IMG/VR virus record: IMGVR_UViG_3300042471_000991
Coordinates: 1-41,262 of that record
Length of the DNA: 41,262 nt
Strand: one strand, 5' to 3'
Origin: a virus
Positions 18,059 through 25,021 of the stretch are shown one piece after another (position 1 is the first letter of the stretch; the number at the start of each line of letters is the position of its first letter). The position numbers were made by a program, and so were the translations under genes. Under the pieces are notes generated by a model. That model saw only the letters and a program-made list of their open reading frames with translations, ran no database searches and had not been told where the DNA came from.

Positions 18059-18576
18059 AATACTTCCATATAGTATGCAGATGTATGTTTTTCTATTTTA
18101 CCATAGTCTGCTTTTATAAACTTAGAATCTTTTTTTACAAAAAATGGAACCCATACTGGCTCTAAAATATTTTTATTCTCTGGATATATTTTAGAAAAAT
18201 TTATAATAATCTCTTCTGGAATATAAAATGGATAATCCTCATCATTTGAATTTTTTATTTTTACATCTATATCTTTGTCAAAAAACCAAGAACAATACCA
18301 CGCAAACTTTGTATTAAAACAATCACTTGGAGCGTCTTTTGCATATATATCAATAGTTTTAAATTGTTGAATTGCTGGCCTACTTACCATTCTTATCATA
18401 TTATTGCTATCAAAATTAATTAAATATTCACTATAACACTCTTGTCTATATAAATTTTCAGATATTTCTTTTGGTTTTGGAGATATTTTCATTGCATACA
18501 AATGTAGTGGCTTGATTAAATCATTTTTAATTTCTTCTTTATTTGGAATTTCATAATAATAGCTTTTATGATTCAT
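18055..18576 (-). CDS. Hypothetical operon protein, perhaps distant family member
   Basis: 173 residues, ATG 18576 overlapping the upstream stop as TAATG. EDYPFYIPEEIIINFSKI and EPVWVPFFVKKDSKFI faintly echo the DLPF...IVD and GTPI...IPF blocks of its two neighbours, but CSP and THP motifs are absent. It could be a strongly diverged paralogue or unrelated. No function proposed. Confidence 0.6.
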   Translation of the reverse strand: MNHKSYYYEIPNKEEIKNDLIKPLHLYAMKISPKPKEISENLYRQECYSEYLINFDSNNMIRMVSRPAIQQFKTIDIYAKDAPSDCFNTKFAWYCSWFFDKDIDVKIKNSNDEDYPFYIPEEIIINFSKIYPENKNILEPVWVPFFVKKDSKFIKADYGKIEKHTSAYYMEVL

Positions 18577-19286
18577 TATTTATATTCTTTTCTTGTCCAA
18601 AATTTTAATTTATATCCGTGAAGAAATGTTGACCTTACAACTTTTCTTTGAATATTTTCTATGTCTGGGTTGTATCCATGTATTTCGTGTTCCCATTTTT
18701 CCCTATTAAAGGGTATAACCTGAACTAAAGGAGTTCCCTGTTTTATAATACCTTTAAAATTCTTTTTTACAAAAAATGATAAATGTCCGTCACTAATAAA
18801 TTTATCAGTATCTACAATTGCTGTAGTTGCAAGTATTGGAGAGTTTTCTCTAAAAACTGGAGGCATAAATAATGTACTAGAACCAATATCTGTTTTAATA
18901 AGCCAAAAAGGATGGATTCTTAATACATCTGACATATATATCTCTGTATCTATTGGCATATTGGATAACTGTTGGTTTGGATGTGCAGATATAATATGTG
19001 GTCTAAACCTTTCAAATTCAAATGGTAACTGAGTTAATATTTGATTTCCAGTTGTATCTACATAAATATCTATTGGCATTTTAATAATATATCCTGCAGT
19101 TATTGAATCAAGAATTGCTGGACATTTTTTTACAGTTGACTGATATGTTCCATTTGAAAGTTGACCATTATCCATAAAAGGTTGCTGTAGTTTCCACCAC
19201 GCTGGTATATTTTGTATTGCTGGCTCTGGTTTTGGAGCTATTCCTAGCATTTGAGAGTGTGCTTCAAAAAAACGAATTTTTGTCAT
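18576..19286 (-). CDS. Conserved unknown family, copy 3 of 3
   Basis: ATG 19286 overlaps the upstream stop as TAATG, giving MTKIRFFEAHSQ; a seven-residue longer start is rejected. Shared blocks: EPAIQNIPAWWKL, VKKCPAILDSITAGYIIKMP, STLFMPPVFREN, AIVDTDK and KQGTPLVQVIPFNREKWEHE. Here THP is replaced by MPP and NR by FR, so the central His is not universal in the family. Function unknown. Confidence 0.75.
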   Translation of the reverse strand: MTKIRFFEAHSQMLGIAPKPEPAIQNIPAWWKLQQPFMDNGQLSNGTYQSTVKKCPAILDSITAGYIIKMPIDIYVDTTGNQILTQLPFEFERFRPHIISAHPNQQLSNMPIDTEIYMSDVLRIHPFWLIKTDIGSSTLFMPPVFRENSPILATTAIVDTDKFISDGHLSFFVKKNFKGIIKQGTPLVQVIPFNREKWEHEIHGYNPDIENIQRKVVRSTFLHGYKLKFWTRKEYK

Positions 19287-19528
19287 TACCATTTTCCTAA
19301 CGGACATTCTGCATTTTCTAACTTAGTTTTTAATAACATAAAACATCCACATTTTTTACATTGTTTTGTTGCACTAGTCAATTGAGGACAAGAAAGACAT
19401 ATCTCATATCTTTCTTTAGCAATGCTTTCTGCTACATATCCTGTTTCTGGATTTAAAAAATCCCAAGGTCTTGTCTGACCTAAATTTTCTTTATATTTTT
19501 GCCAAGCACTTTTGTTGTCATTTTCCAT
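19286..19528 (-). CDS. Small zinc-ribbon protein (80 aa)
   Basis: RPWDFLNPETGYV is followed by CLSCPQL, CKKCGCFMLLKTKLENAECPLGKW: two CxxC-type pairs plus extra cysteines likely bind zinc. The 24251-24445 protein shares PWD..N, CRKCGCFMKLKTTLEKAKCP and the ending GKW, so the two are paralogues. Known as a recurrent small phage protein type of unknown function. Located directly upstream of the third unknown-family copy. Confidence 0.75.
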   Translation of the reverse strand: MENDNKSAWQKYKENLGQTRPWDFLNPETGYVAESIAKERYEICLSCPQLTSATKQCKKCGCFMLLKTKLENAECPLGKW

Positions 19529-19533
19529 AATTA

Positions 19534-19974
19534 TTAGTCAGGGTTAGTAAAATTAGAACCATCGTACAGCCAGCCAACTTCAACAAAAGATAACTGCTCT
19601 GAAGTTAACTCAACAATTTCTGAAGAAATTATAATATTAACATATTCATCAATTTTTTCTTGATTTTCAAATGTGTCTTTTCTTTTTCCATATTGTCCAA
19701 CTATTTCCCCATCCATAATTCCTGCAAACCTTATTGAATTTGGATGTGTAAATACGCCTTCTTCTAGCAATGTGGTAGTTCCATCTTCTATATCTTTTTT
19801 ATAAAATTTACCGTCTAAAAATAAATCTCCTGGCATTACATCATACCTTGTTGTTTCTTTTAAAAGAACTCCAGATCTAAATAATGCAATCCATTTTTCT
19901 GTTGATGGACCAGCAGGACTTACTGACTCTATAAAACGAACTACCCCATCTTTAATAAATGCAAAACTTGGCAT
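19534..19974 (-). CDS. Fibre-associated or chaperone-like virion protein (146 aa)
   Basis: Starts MPSFAFIKDGVVRFIESVSP and ends VGWLYDGSNFTNPD; this C-terminal W-x-Y-D-G-x-x-F-x-x-P pattern is common in small proteins linked to phage fibres or fibre assembly. AAGGAGAAAA lies before the ATG, and a consensus promoter precedes it. First gene of the 13.9-20.0 kb operon. The exact role is unproven. Confidence 0.6.
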   Translation of the reverse strand: MPSFAFIKDGVVRFIESVSPAGPSTEKWIALFRSGVLLKETTRYDVMPGDLFLDGKFYKKDIEDGTTTLLEEGVFTHPNSIRFAGIMDGEIVGQYGKRKDTFENQEKIDEYVNIIISSEIVELTSEQLSFVEVGWLYDGSNFTNPD

Positions 19975-19993
19975 TTTTTCTCCTTTTTTATAA

Positions 19994-20022
19994 ATTATAC
20001 ACTATAAAGCATAATGTGTCAA
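19994..20022 (-). promoter_or_regulatory. Consensus promoter of the oxygenase/glycosyltransferase operon
   Basis: Minus-strand TTGACA (20022-20017), 17 bp, TATAAT (19999-19994): a full sigma-70-type consensus about 20 bases before ATG 19974. Confidence 0.8.
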
Positions 20023-20036
20023 TAAGTGATTAAATA

Positions 20037-20702
20037 TTAACAGAAGAATGTTCCACCGCAACATGGCGGTTCGCCACCACAGCAGCAAGGGCTGTAGCAG
20101 TCACAGAACGGTGGTGTAAAGCTGAACGGCGTAAAGCTAAATGGTGCTGGCGTAAAGCTGAACGGCGTAAAGCTAAATGGTGCTGGCGTAAAGCTGAACG
20201 GCGTAAAGCTAAATGGTGCTGGCGTAAAGCTGAACGGTGTAAAGCTGAACGGCGTAAAGCTAAATGGTGCTGGCGTAAAGCTGAACGGTGTAAAGCTGAA
20301 CGGCGTAAAGCTAAATGGTGCTGGCGTAAAGCTGAACGGTGTAAAGCTGAACGGTGTAAAGCTAAATGGCACAGAAGGAGTAACAGTATTACTTATAGTA
20401 GAAGGCAAAGATGTAGCAATAATAGAGTTAGCAGCAGTTCTTGTGCTTAATGTAACAGTAAAAGTATAAGATGTACCGTTTGTTAGTCCAGTAACAGTAA
20501 TTGGACTTGATGTTCCAGTAGCAGTAATTGATCCAGGATTGGATGTTACAGTATATAAATTATTATTTAGTGGTTTACCTAAATATGATGAAGCAGTAAA
20601 ACTTACTGTAGCTTGTGCATTTCCTGCACTTGCAGATGGACTGGTTGGCGCACTTGGTTGACGACCAGCAGACGACTGAGATCCACTGACATATGGTAGC
20701 AT
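20037..20702 (-). CDS. Fn3 plus FSFTP-repeat protein with cysteine-rich tip (221 aa)
   Basis: Three zones. Residues about 15-110 form a fibronectin type III-like domain (PTSPSASAGNAQATVSFT, ITVTGLTNGTSYTFTVTL). Next come 15 FSFTP pentads in groups of two or three separated by PAP. The last 23 residues (CDCYSPCCCGGEPPCC, then GGTFFC) hold eight cysteines. This suggests a surface-anchored stalk with a metal-binding or disulfide-locked tip. The Pro/Thr/Ser repeats could also be hydroxylated or glycosylated by the neighbouring operon. It lies in the fibre cluster; no known homologue is recognised. Confidence 0.75.
   Translation of the reverse strand: MLPYVSGSQSSAGRQPSAPTSPSASAGNAQATVSFTASSYLGKPLNNNLYTVTSNPGSITATGTSSPITVTGLTNGTSYTFTVTLSTRTAANSIIATSLPSTISNTVTPSVPFSFTPFSFTPFSFTPAPFSFTPFSFTPFSFTPAPFSFTPFSFTPFSFTPAPFSFTPFSFTPAPFSFTPFSFTPAPFSFTPFSFTPPFCDCYSPCCCGGEPPCCGGTFFC
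20113..20370 (-). repeat. Tandem coding repeat of FSFTP
   Basis: Fifteen copies of a 15-bp core (plus-strand GTAAAGCTGAACGGC-type), arranged in units of 36 or 51 bp. Copies differ mainly at two bases, so the tract is likely prone to length change. Confidence 0.9.
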
Positions 20703-20703
20703 T

Positions 20704-21507
20704 TTAAGCCACCAAATCGCCTAATGCAACCCAAGTATCTGTGGCTCGTTTTATTAATGTAACGGAAGAGTATTGAGCTCTTAGTTTTAATCCTGGGGTA
20801 CCATTTACGGTAACACCGCCAGATCCAGCAATTGTTGTTTGTCCTGCTCCTGTTTGTAATATAATTATCTGTGACCCTGTTGGAAAAGCTACTGATGAAT
20901 TTAATGGAATAGTTAATGTATTTGCAGAAGCATTAGATATTTCTACTATCTTAGAATTATCTGACAAAACCAAGGTATATGATGAAGTCTGTGCATTTGT
21001 AGCTAAATTAATTACAGGAGCAGTCAATGTTTTGTTTGTAAGAGTGTCAGTAGTTGCACGTCCTACTAGTGTATCTGTGCTTGTTGGTAAAGTTAGCGTT
21101 CCAGTATTAATAATACTTGAAATTGTTGGAGTTGTAATTGTTGGTGAATTTAGAGTGCTTGTCCATTGTAATCCACTAGCCGTTGCGCTATTTGCAATTA
21201 ATATTTGATTATTAGTTCCAACATTTAAAATTGAAGTTGTGCTTGCTGCTGAAGCAGAAATTAAATCACCTTTTGCTGTTAATGCACTTTTTAAAATAGC
21301 ATTATTTGATCCAGAAGTTATCTGTGTTTGAAGATCGTTTAAAGTATAGGCAATAGATGGATTTACTAAAGAAGCAGTGGATGTGTTTGCAGTATTATAT
21401 GAATAAGATCCATAATGATATACACGTAAAGCAGCTTGAATGTCTGCTGCATCAGAATACCCTGGTATTGCTGTGGGGTATAAAGAACCAATTGATTCTG
21501 CTGCCAT
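20704..21507 (-). CDS. Tail-fibre-like protein (267 aa)
   Basis: Contains ALTAKGDLISASAASTTSIL and NQILIANSATASGLQWTSTL, a phrase pair found in many aquatic phage fibres, followed by DTLTNKTLTAPVINLATNAQ and a compact beta C-terminus ending YSSVTLIKRATDTWVALGDL. This end resembles trimerising fibre tips. Ribosome site AGAGGTG precedes ATG 21507, and a late-type promoter lies upstream. Shares the TNKTL repeat style with the gene at 1-1485. Confidence 0.75.
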   Translation of the reverse strand: MAAESIGSLYPTAIPGYSDAADIQAALRVYHYGSYSYNTANTSTASLVNPSIAYTLNDLQTQITSGSNNAILKSALTAKGDLISASAASTTSILNVGTNNQILIANSATASGLQWTSTLNSPTITTPTISSIINTGTLTLPTSTDTLVGRATTDTLTNKTLTAPVINLATNAQTSSYTLVLSDNSKIVEISNASANTLTIPLNSSVAFPTGSQIIILQTGAGQTTIAGSGGVTVNGTPGLKLRAQYSSVTLIKRATDTWVALGDLVA

Positions 21508-21524
21508 TATTTCACCTCTCTGAA

Positions 21525-21534
21525 ATTATATCAT
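21525..21534 (-). promoter_or_regulatory. Late-type promoter ATGATATAAT (internal)
   Basis: Exact ATGATATAAT, 17 bases before ATG 21507, just upstream of the stop of the preceding virion gene. Here a ribosome site fits between, unlike at the leaderless starts. Confidence 0.6.
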
Positions 21535-21535
21535 A

Positions 21536-22108
21536 TTAAGATACAGGATCAATCTCTATAATCGTAATATGAATATGAACTGTTACCTGCTCATCTAAAG
21601 CAGCCCAAGCGCTACTAACATATTCTGCTGCTTCAATATTAATAACTAGATTTTCCTCAGCTCCAGCCAATGGTGGAATTTGCATGCTTGAGGCTATTGG
21701 GCTATCGTGAACGATACTATACTGGATGCTAAAATTTTCAGAAGTCAGACCAGAAACATCAGTAATATCAGATATTGGAATAATAATTTCAGCGGATCCA
21801 GATTCAAAAACCACATCATAATTAATAGAATATGAAGCTGGAAAAATATTAACTAATTCAGTCCATGTATTTGATCCAGGCTGTGAAACATATTGGTATA
21901 TATAGCCGTACTGTTCGCTTGGAGCTATATTTAAAAATAAATCATTAAGCTCTGGAGTTTGTCCAATTTCAATTAAATTTGGATTTCCAAGTCCTACAAA
22001 AAATTGACTTCCACGTTGACCTTTTGGCCCTATGTCTATCAATAGTTCAATATTTGGAGGTGATCCAAGAACTGTAATATCATCATTACTAATTATTACT
22101 TCTGTCAC
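21536..22108 (-). CDS. Virion fibre-type protein with collagen-like hinge (190 aa)
   Basis: IGPKGQRGSQFFVGLGNPN resembles the short GxY collagen-like hinges of phage fibres; the rest is beta-rich (INYDVVFESGSAEIIIPISD). ATG overlaps the upstream stop by four bases, in the operon started at 22984. Likely a virion component; receptor or assembly role unknown. Confidence 0.65.
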   Translation of the reverse strand: MTEVIISNDDITVLGSPPNIELLIDIGPKGQRGSQFFVGLGNPNLIEIGQTPELNDLFLNIAPSEQYGYIYQYVSQPGSNTWTELVNIFPASYSINYDVVFESGSAEIIIPISDITDVSGLTSENFSIQYSIVHDSPIASSMQIPPLAGAEENLVINIEAAEYVSSAWAALDEQVTVHIHITIIEIDPVS

Positions 22109-22467
22109 GGAGCAGCACCAGATACCTGTTCTGTTACCGTAATAACTCCAGTTAATAATGTGTAAACAATATCTGGGGTAGCATCGGTATTTACAATTTC
22201 AACATCATAAACATACTGTCCTGCATTTAAAGTTAAACCAACACTCGGTACTATTCCACATACAACAACGTCTGACTCTGTATTTATATCTGCACCTGCT
22301 TCTACACTAAAATCTGGATTATCTCCACGAGATGATGCTATTGTAAAAGTTGCTTCTGAAAAATTATTTAAATCAAATGCAGATCCGTCAGAATTTTTAG
22401 GGCGTATTACAAAATTATATGTATCGCCTTTATAATAATTAAAACTATATGTTGCTGGAAATGCCAT
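22105..22467 (-). CDS. BppU/Ig-like small virion protein (120 aa)
   Basis: YYKGDTYNFVIRPKNSDGSAF then NNFSEATFTIASSRGD follows the BppU-type sandwich pattern, with the GDT motif near residue 14. Ends LLTGVITVTEQVSG, the usual last strand. ATG overlaps the stop of a 30-codon gene as TAATG. One of three similar proteins in the window. Confidence 0.6.
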   Translation of the reverse strand: MAFPATYSFNYYKGDTYNFVIRPKNSDGSAFDLNNFSEATFTIASSRGDNPDFSVEAGADINTESDVVVCGIVPSVGLTLNAGQYVYDVEIVNTDATPDIVYTLLTGVITVTEQVSGAAP

Positions 22468-22559
22468 TATTTTTCCACCTTAAATATTTTACCGTCTATT
22501 TTAATAATAGGCGGTAGTTCTGGACGATCAACACTAATTTTTATAACTGGTGGATACAT
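22467..22559 (-). CDS. 30-residue coupled peptide
   Basis: MYPPVIKISVDRPELPPIIK plus IDGKIFKVEK. Both ends overlap neighbours as TAATG (stop of the upstream gene with this start, and this stop with the next start), strong evidence that it is translated. Beta-type, Pro-rich; probably a small virion or linker peptide. Function unknown. Confidence 0.6.
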   Translation of the reverse strand: MYPPVIKISVDRPELPPIIKIDGKIFKVEK

Positions 22560-22984
22560 TACAAACTACCTCCTGGGGTTACATTACCTAATACACATAT
22601 TGTACCAATAACTGGTGTCCAAATGGTGTCACAAGATGAAGATCCACTAACTTCTTCTCCTGGAATTGTTACACGAATATCAAATTGCAATTCTGCTACA
22701 ACGCTAGCATAGGTAGTTCCCCAACGCTCTGTCGTAGAAGATGGCACTACAAGGGTTATAGAGCCTGTTGTAGCCTCAACTGGGAGATCATCTAGTACAT
22801 TGCCCTGTGGATCATATGAAGTAGCCTTATAGGTCCACCCACTAGTATCCCAATCAGTAGTCTCATCTGATTCTAAAAAATCAACGGTAAGGGTAGCAGT
22901 ATTTCCACGAACAACTTTCCATTGTACAGAAACTGGTTCTACACCATATTGAGAAATAGTATTTGAGCAATATCCACAGGCCAT
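22559..22984 (-). CDS. BppU/Ig-like virion protein (141 aa)
   Basis: VQWKVVRGNTATLTVDFLES then TSGWTYKATSYDPQGNVL matches the small sandwich domain seen at 2183-2560. Four cysteines (CGYC near the start, C near residues 118 and 130) are unusual for this group. ATG 22984 lies eight bases after TATAAT with no ribosome site, so probably leaderless. First gene of the 20.0-23.0 kb virion operon. Confidence 0.65.
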   Translation of the reverse strand: MACGYCSNTISQYGVEPVSVQWKVVRGNTATLTVDFLESDETTDWDTSGWTYKATSYDPQGNVLDDLPVEATTGSITLVVPSSTTERWGTTYASVVAELQFDIRVTIPGEEVSGSSSCDTIWTPVIGTICVLGNVTPGGSL

Positions 22985-22992
22985 AATGTTTG

Positions 22993-23002
22993 ATTATATC
23001 AT
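22993..23002 (-). promoter_or_regulatory. Late-type promoter ATGATATAAT
   Basis: Minus-strand ATGATATAAT within TTATTTTATGATATAATC, nearly identical to 1950. Eight bases before ATG 22984. Confidence 0.6.
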
Positions 23003-23016
23003 AAAATAAGGCTGAA

Positions 23017-23059
23017 CCCGCTAGGGGCAGTGGGGGTGGGTAGAGAGCAACCTAGCGGG
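23017..23059. other. GC-rich hairpin in AT-rich gap
   Basis: CCCGCTAGG and CCTAGCGGG form a 9-bp stem around a 25-base loop that contains TGGGGGTGGG on the plus strand. It lies between a virion promoter and the holin-like gene. It could be a terminator, a protein site or a G-rich structured element. Confidence 0.5.
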
Positions 23060-23263
23060 AACAGCAAGTTGATTATAACATTTGTTTATATTAAAATAGT
23101 ACAAATCGTATCAAACCAGACACTGTTATTAAAAGTTATAAAATCGTTATAAAGAAAAACGGTAAAAAGTTAAAAAAGTTTAAAACCAGAGTGTATACTT
23201 AAATATATATTAAAGAAAAGAATATATCTTAATAATTAAATATCTTTTATATATTATATATAG
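23060..23263. other. AT-rich noncoding interval
   Basis: No credible gene. Very AT-rich, with a direct repeat AAACCAGA at 23113 and 23183 and repeated GTTATAAA. It lies downstream of the holin-like gene. Confidence 0.4.
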
Positions 23264-23491
23264 TTACTTTTTAGAATGATCTTCTAGGTGACTAATCATC
23301 ATATCAAACATCTTATCCATTTTATCTTCAAGCCGTGTTACCTGATCTTTCATTGAAGATCCACTATTTGGCTTTAATTCGGACATAATATCTTCTACGT
23401 ATTTTTTCACGATCCACCTTCCAAAAAGTCCAACAGCGCCAAGTATGGAAATAATTGTTAATATAAATCCAGCCCAATCTTGTGCGCTCAT
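23264..23491 (-). CDS. Holin-like membrane protein (75 aa)
   Basis: ATG 23491 (MSAQDWAGFILTIISILGA) is chosen because a late-type TATAAT lies seven bases before it; a longer frame to 23596 runs across the promoter. One membrane segment (residues about 8-28, FILTIISILGAVGLFGRWIV) is followed by a charged helix (VTRLEDKMDKMFDMMISHLE). A small membrane protein with an amphipathic tail fits a holin or spanin-like lysis role, but is not proof. Its late promoter type fits expression with virion and lysis genes. Confidence 0.5.
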   Translation of the reverse strand: MSAQDWAGFILTIISILGAVGLFGRWIVKKYVEDIMSELKPNSGSSMKDQVTRLEDKMDKMFDMMISHLEDHSKK

Positions 23492-23498
23492 GAGATGA

Positions 23499-23508
23499 AT
23501 TATATCAT
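23499..23508 (-). promoter_or_regulatory. Late-type promoter ATGATATAAT
   Basis: Exact ATGATATAAT, seven bases before ATG 23491. Decides the start of the holin-like gene. Confidence 0.6.
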
Positions 23509-23611
23509 TATTTGATACAAAATCGGGCGGTATAAAGCGAAGCCGAAAATAGAACACCAAACACCCAATAGACAATACATGAATATAAATATTCACTATG
23601 TCTGGATATGG

Positions 23612-23640
23612 TTGACTTTTCTATATATCCGCTGTATACT
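23612..23640 (+). promoter_or_regulatory. Consensus promoter, leaderless start
   Basis: TTGACT, 17 bp, TATACT; ATG 23649 begins eight bases after the -10 box. Confidence 0.7.
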
Positions 23641-23648
23641 GATAAACA

Positions 23649-24251
23649 ATGATAGAGCAAATAATAAATATATTAAAAGTGGGATTGGTTGATAAATTAA
23701 AAATCCATCACAGCCTTTATAGGCTTCCATGTACCGCCGAATTTTTAGAAGAATTAATATCAAACATTCTGGCTGAAAATGGATATATTAATGATTGGCA
23801 ACCAAATAGAAGTCATTCCATTAGTGTTGATATGACAATAGAAGATGGACCTAGTTTTTCTGTAAAATCAGGGATATATGATGTCTCTAAATCTACCCTT
23901 ACTTTTTCTGGATCTCGTCTAGGAAAACACGAAACATTGCCAGAAATGGTAAATAGTGTTATGGAGAATAAGGCTGATTATTATATATGTGTTTCAAAGA
24001 CAGACCAGGATTGGTCTAATACCCCCGCACTTTTCAATATGAAAACATATTATTTGTTTGTATTTGAATCTACCGCTTTGAAATATGATTCTATTTGGAA
24101 TACCGTTGAATCATCCAGAGGTGGATATAAATATGCTATGGAGATAGATGGAATGAAAGCTTCTATTCATCCCTCGCTTTCTCATCAATTATGGACAACT
24201 GTATCTACAGATGTTGTTGGTATACCCCACAAAATTGATATACTAATGTAA
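23649..24251 (+). CDS. Possible PD-(D/E)XK nuclease-like protein (200 aa)
   Basis: SISVDMTIEDGPSFSVKSG (near residues 57-75) has the Asp...Ser-x-Lys spacing seen in type II restriction-type nucleases, with an N-terminal helical part (EFLEELISNILAENGY). ADYYICVSKTDQDW and KTYYLFVFEST are plausible core strands. The assignment rests on one motif and is tentative. It has no visible methylase partner and may be a phage host-takeover or counter-defence factor. Leaderless, with a near-consensus promoter, and coupled to the next gene. Confidence 0.45.
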   Translation: MIEQIINILKVGLVDKLKIHHSLYRLPCTAEFLEELISNILAENGYINDWQPNRSHSISVDMTIEDGPSFSVKSGIYDVSKSTLTFSGSRLGKHETLPEMVNSVMENKADYYICVSKTDQDWSNTPALFNMKTYYLFVFESTALKYDSIWNTVESSRGGYKYAMEIDGMKASIHPSLSHQLWTTVSTDVVGIPHKIDILM

Positions 24252-24445
24252 TGAGTGATGACGTCAAGCCTTGGGATCTTATTAATGGAGATAGAAGTCC
24301 AGAAGAACTTGCTGCATACCGCCTTGAAATTTGTAAAGGTTGTGAGTTTTTTAGACCAAGAACTCAGACATGTAGAAAATGTGGATGTTTTATGAAATTG
24401 AAAACTACGCTTGAGAAGGCAAAATGTCCAATTGGGAAGTGGTAG
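24251..24445 (+). CDS. Small zinc-ribbon protein (64 aa)
   Basis: ATG overlaps the upstream stop as TAATG. KPWDLINGDRSP, CKGCEFF, CRKCGCFMKLKTTLEKAKCP then IGKW; paralogue of the 19286-19528 protein. Six cysteines suggest zinc binding. Coupled to the nuclease-like gene, whereas its paralogue is coupled to the unknown-family gene. Confidence 0.75.
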   Translation: MSDDVKPWDLINGDRSPEELAAYRLEICKGCEFFRPRTQTCRKCGCFMKLKTTLEKAKCPIGKW

Positions 24446-24527
24446 ATTCTTTACAGCTACAGTTATCACAGCATTGTTCTTTAAATAGCTTCAATGCTAA
24501 ATTTGGATCTTCTATATTGACCACCAT
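24405..24527 (-). CDS. Possible 40-residue cysteine-rich peptide
   Basis: MVVNIEDPNLALKLFKEQCC followed by DNCSCKES. LALKLFKEQ echoes LQLKLFKEY in the gene just upstream, suggesting a partial duplication. ATG overlaps the end of that gene and AGAGG lies directly before it. It overlaps the plus-strand zinc-ribbon gene by 41 bases, so it may be spurious. Confidence 0.3.
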   Translation of the reverse strand: MVVNIEDPNLALKLFKEQCCDNCSCKESTTSQLDILPSQA

Positions 24528-24697
24528 CCTCTAATTGTACCGCCTTCTATTGGGCATATATACGCTTTTGGAGCATCGGATTCATAATATTCTTTAAATA
24601 GCTTTAATTGTAATTCTCTATCAGTTTCATGCGTATACCGCCCACAATCAGGACATATTTCTAATCCTATATCTTCATATATATGGTGGCATGGCAT
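24512..24697 (-). CDS. Small zinc-binding protein (61 aa)
   Basis: ATG 24697 (MPCHHIYEDIGLEICPDCGR) lies six bases after TATAAT and is preferred over a 44-residue longer frame. CHH near the start, CPDCGRYTHETDRELQ and YICPIEGGTIRGWW supply His and Cys ligands for one zinc site. Phages carry many such short zinc proteins; function unknown. Confidence 0.65.
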   Translation of the reverse strand: MPCHHIYEDIGLEICPDCGRYTHETDRELQLKLFKEYYESDAPKAYICPIEGGTIRGWWSI

Positions 24698-24703
24698 TTT
24701 TCT

Positions 24704-24709
24704 ATTATA
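24704..24709 (-). promoter_or_regulatory. -10 box, leaderless start
   Basis: Minus-strand TATAAT preceded by GGCGG, six bases before ATG 24697. No good -35. Confidence 0.5.
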
Positions 24710-24821
24710 CCGCCAAATCTGAAAAAATTTCATTTTGGGAAAATCTGAATATTTTGTTAAGATGTATGATGCATGATTTAAAAAAAATAATGAAAAATAA
24801 TAGTGAGCACACTCTTGGGAG

Positions 24822-24855
24822 ATCCCCAAAGGGGGGCATCAGCGCAGAGGCGCTG
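24822..24855. terminator. Two short GC-rich hairpins
   Basis: CCCC-AAA-GGGG (24824-24834) and CAGCGC-AGAG-GCGCTG (24840-24855) sit at the end of the gene 24839-25021 and may end its transcript. No long T run, so efficiency is uncertain. Confidence 0.4.
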
Positions 24856-25021
24856 TGCCTTGTAAATATCCGTCAATTCCTAAAATATCACAAGTAATTT
24901 TTACTCGTTGATTTTTCTTGAGAGATTTTTTATACAAGTCTATAAAGTAATAGACATTTTCTTTAGTAGGCAATTCCATTGTAGAAGTATTGCCACTCAT
25001 GCTAGTTATTGTTAGTTTCAT
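24839..25021 (-). CDS. Hypothetical protein (60 aa)
   Basis: MKLTITSMSGNTSTMELPTK then ENVYYFIDLYKKSLKKNQRV: a beta hairpin plus helix of Lys-rich character. GAAAGGGTAG before the ATG is a clear ribosome site. No family recognised. Last gene of the leftward small-gene group from 25.8 kb. Confidence 0.65.
   Translation of the reverse strand: MKLTITSMSGNTSTMELPTKENVYYFIDLYKKSLKKNQRVKITCDILGIDGYLQGTAPLR

Noticed and set aside
23492-23596. Extended N-terminus of the holin-like protein
   Set aside because: Would include the late-type promoter; MSAQDW start fits promoter and membrane topology.
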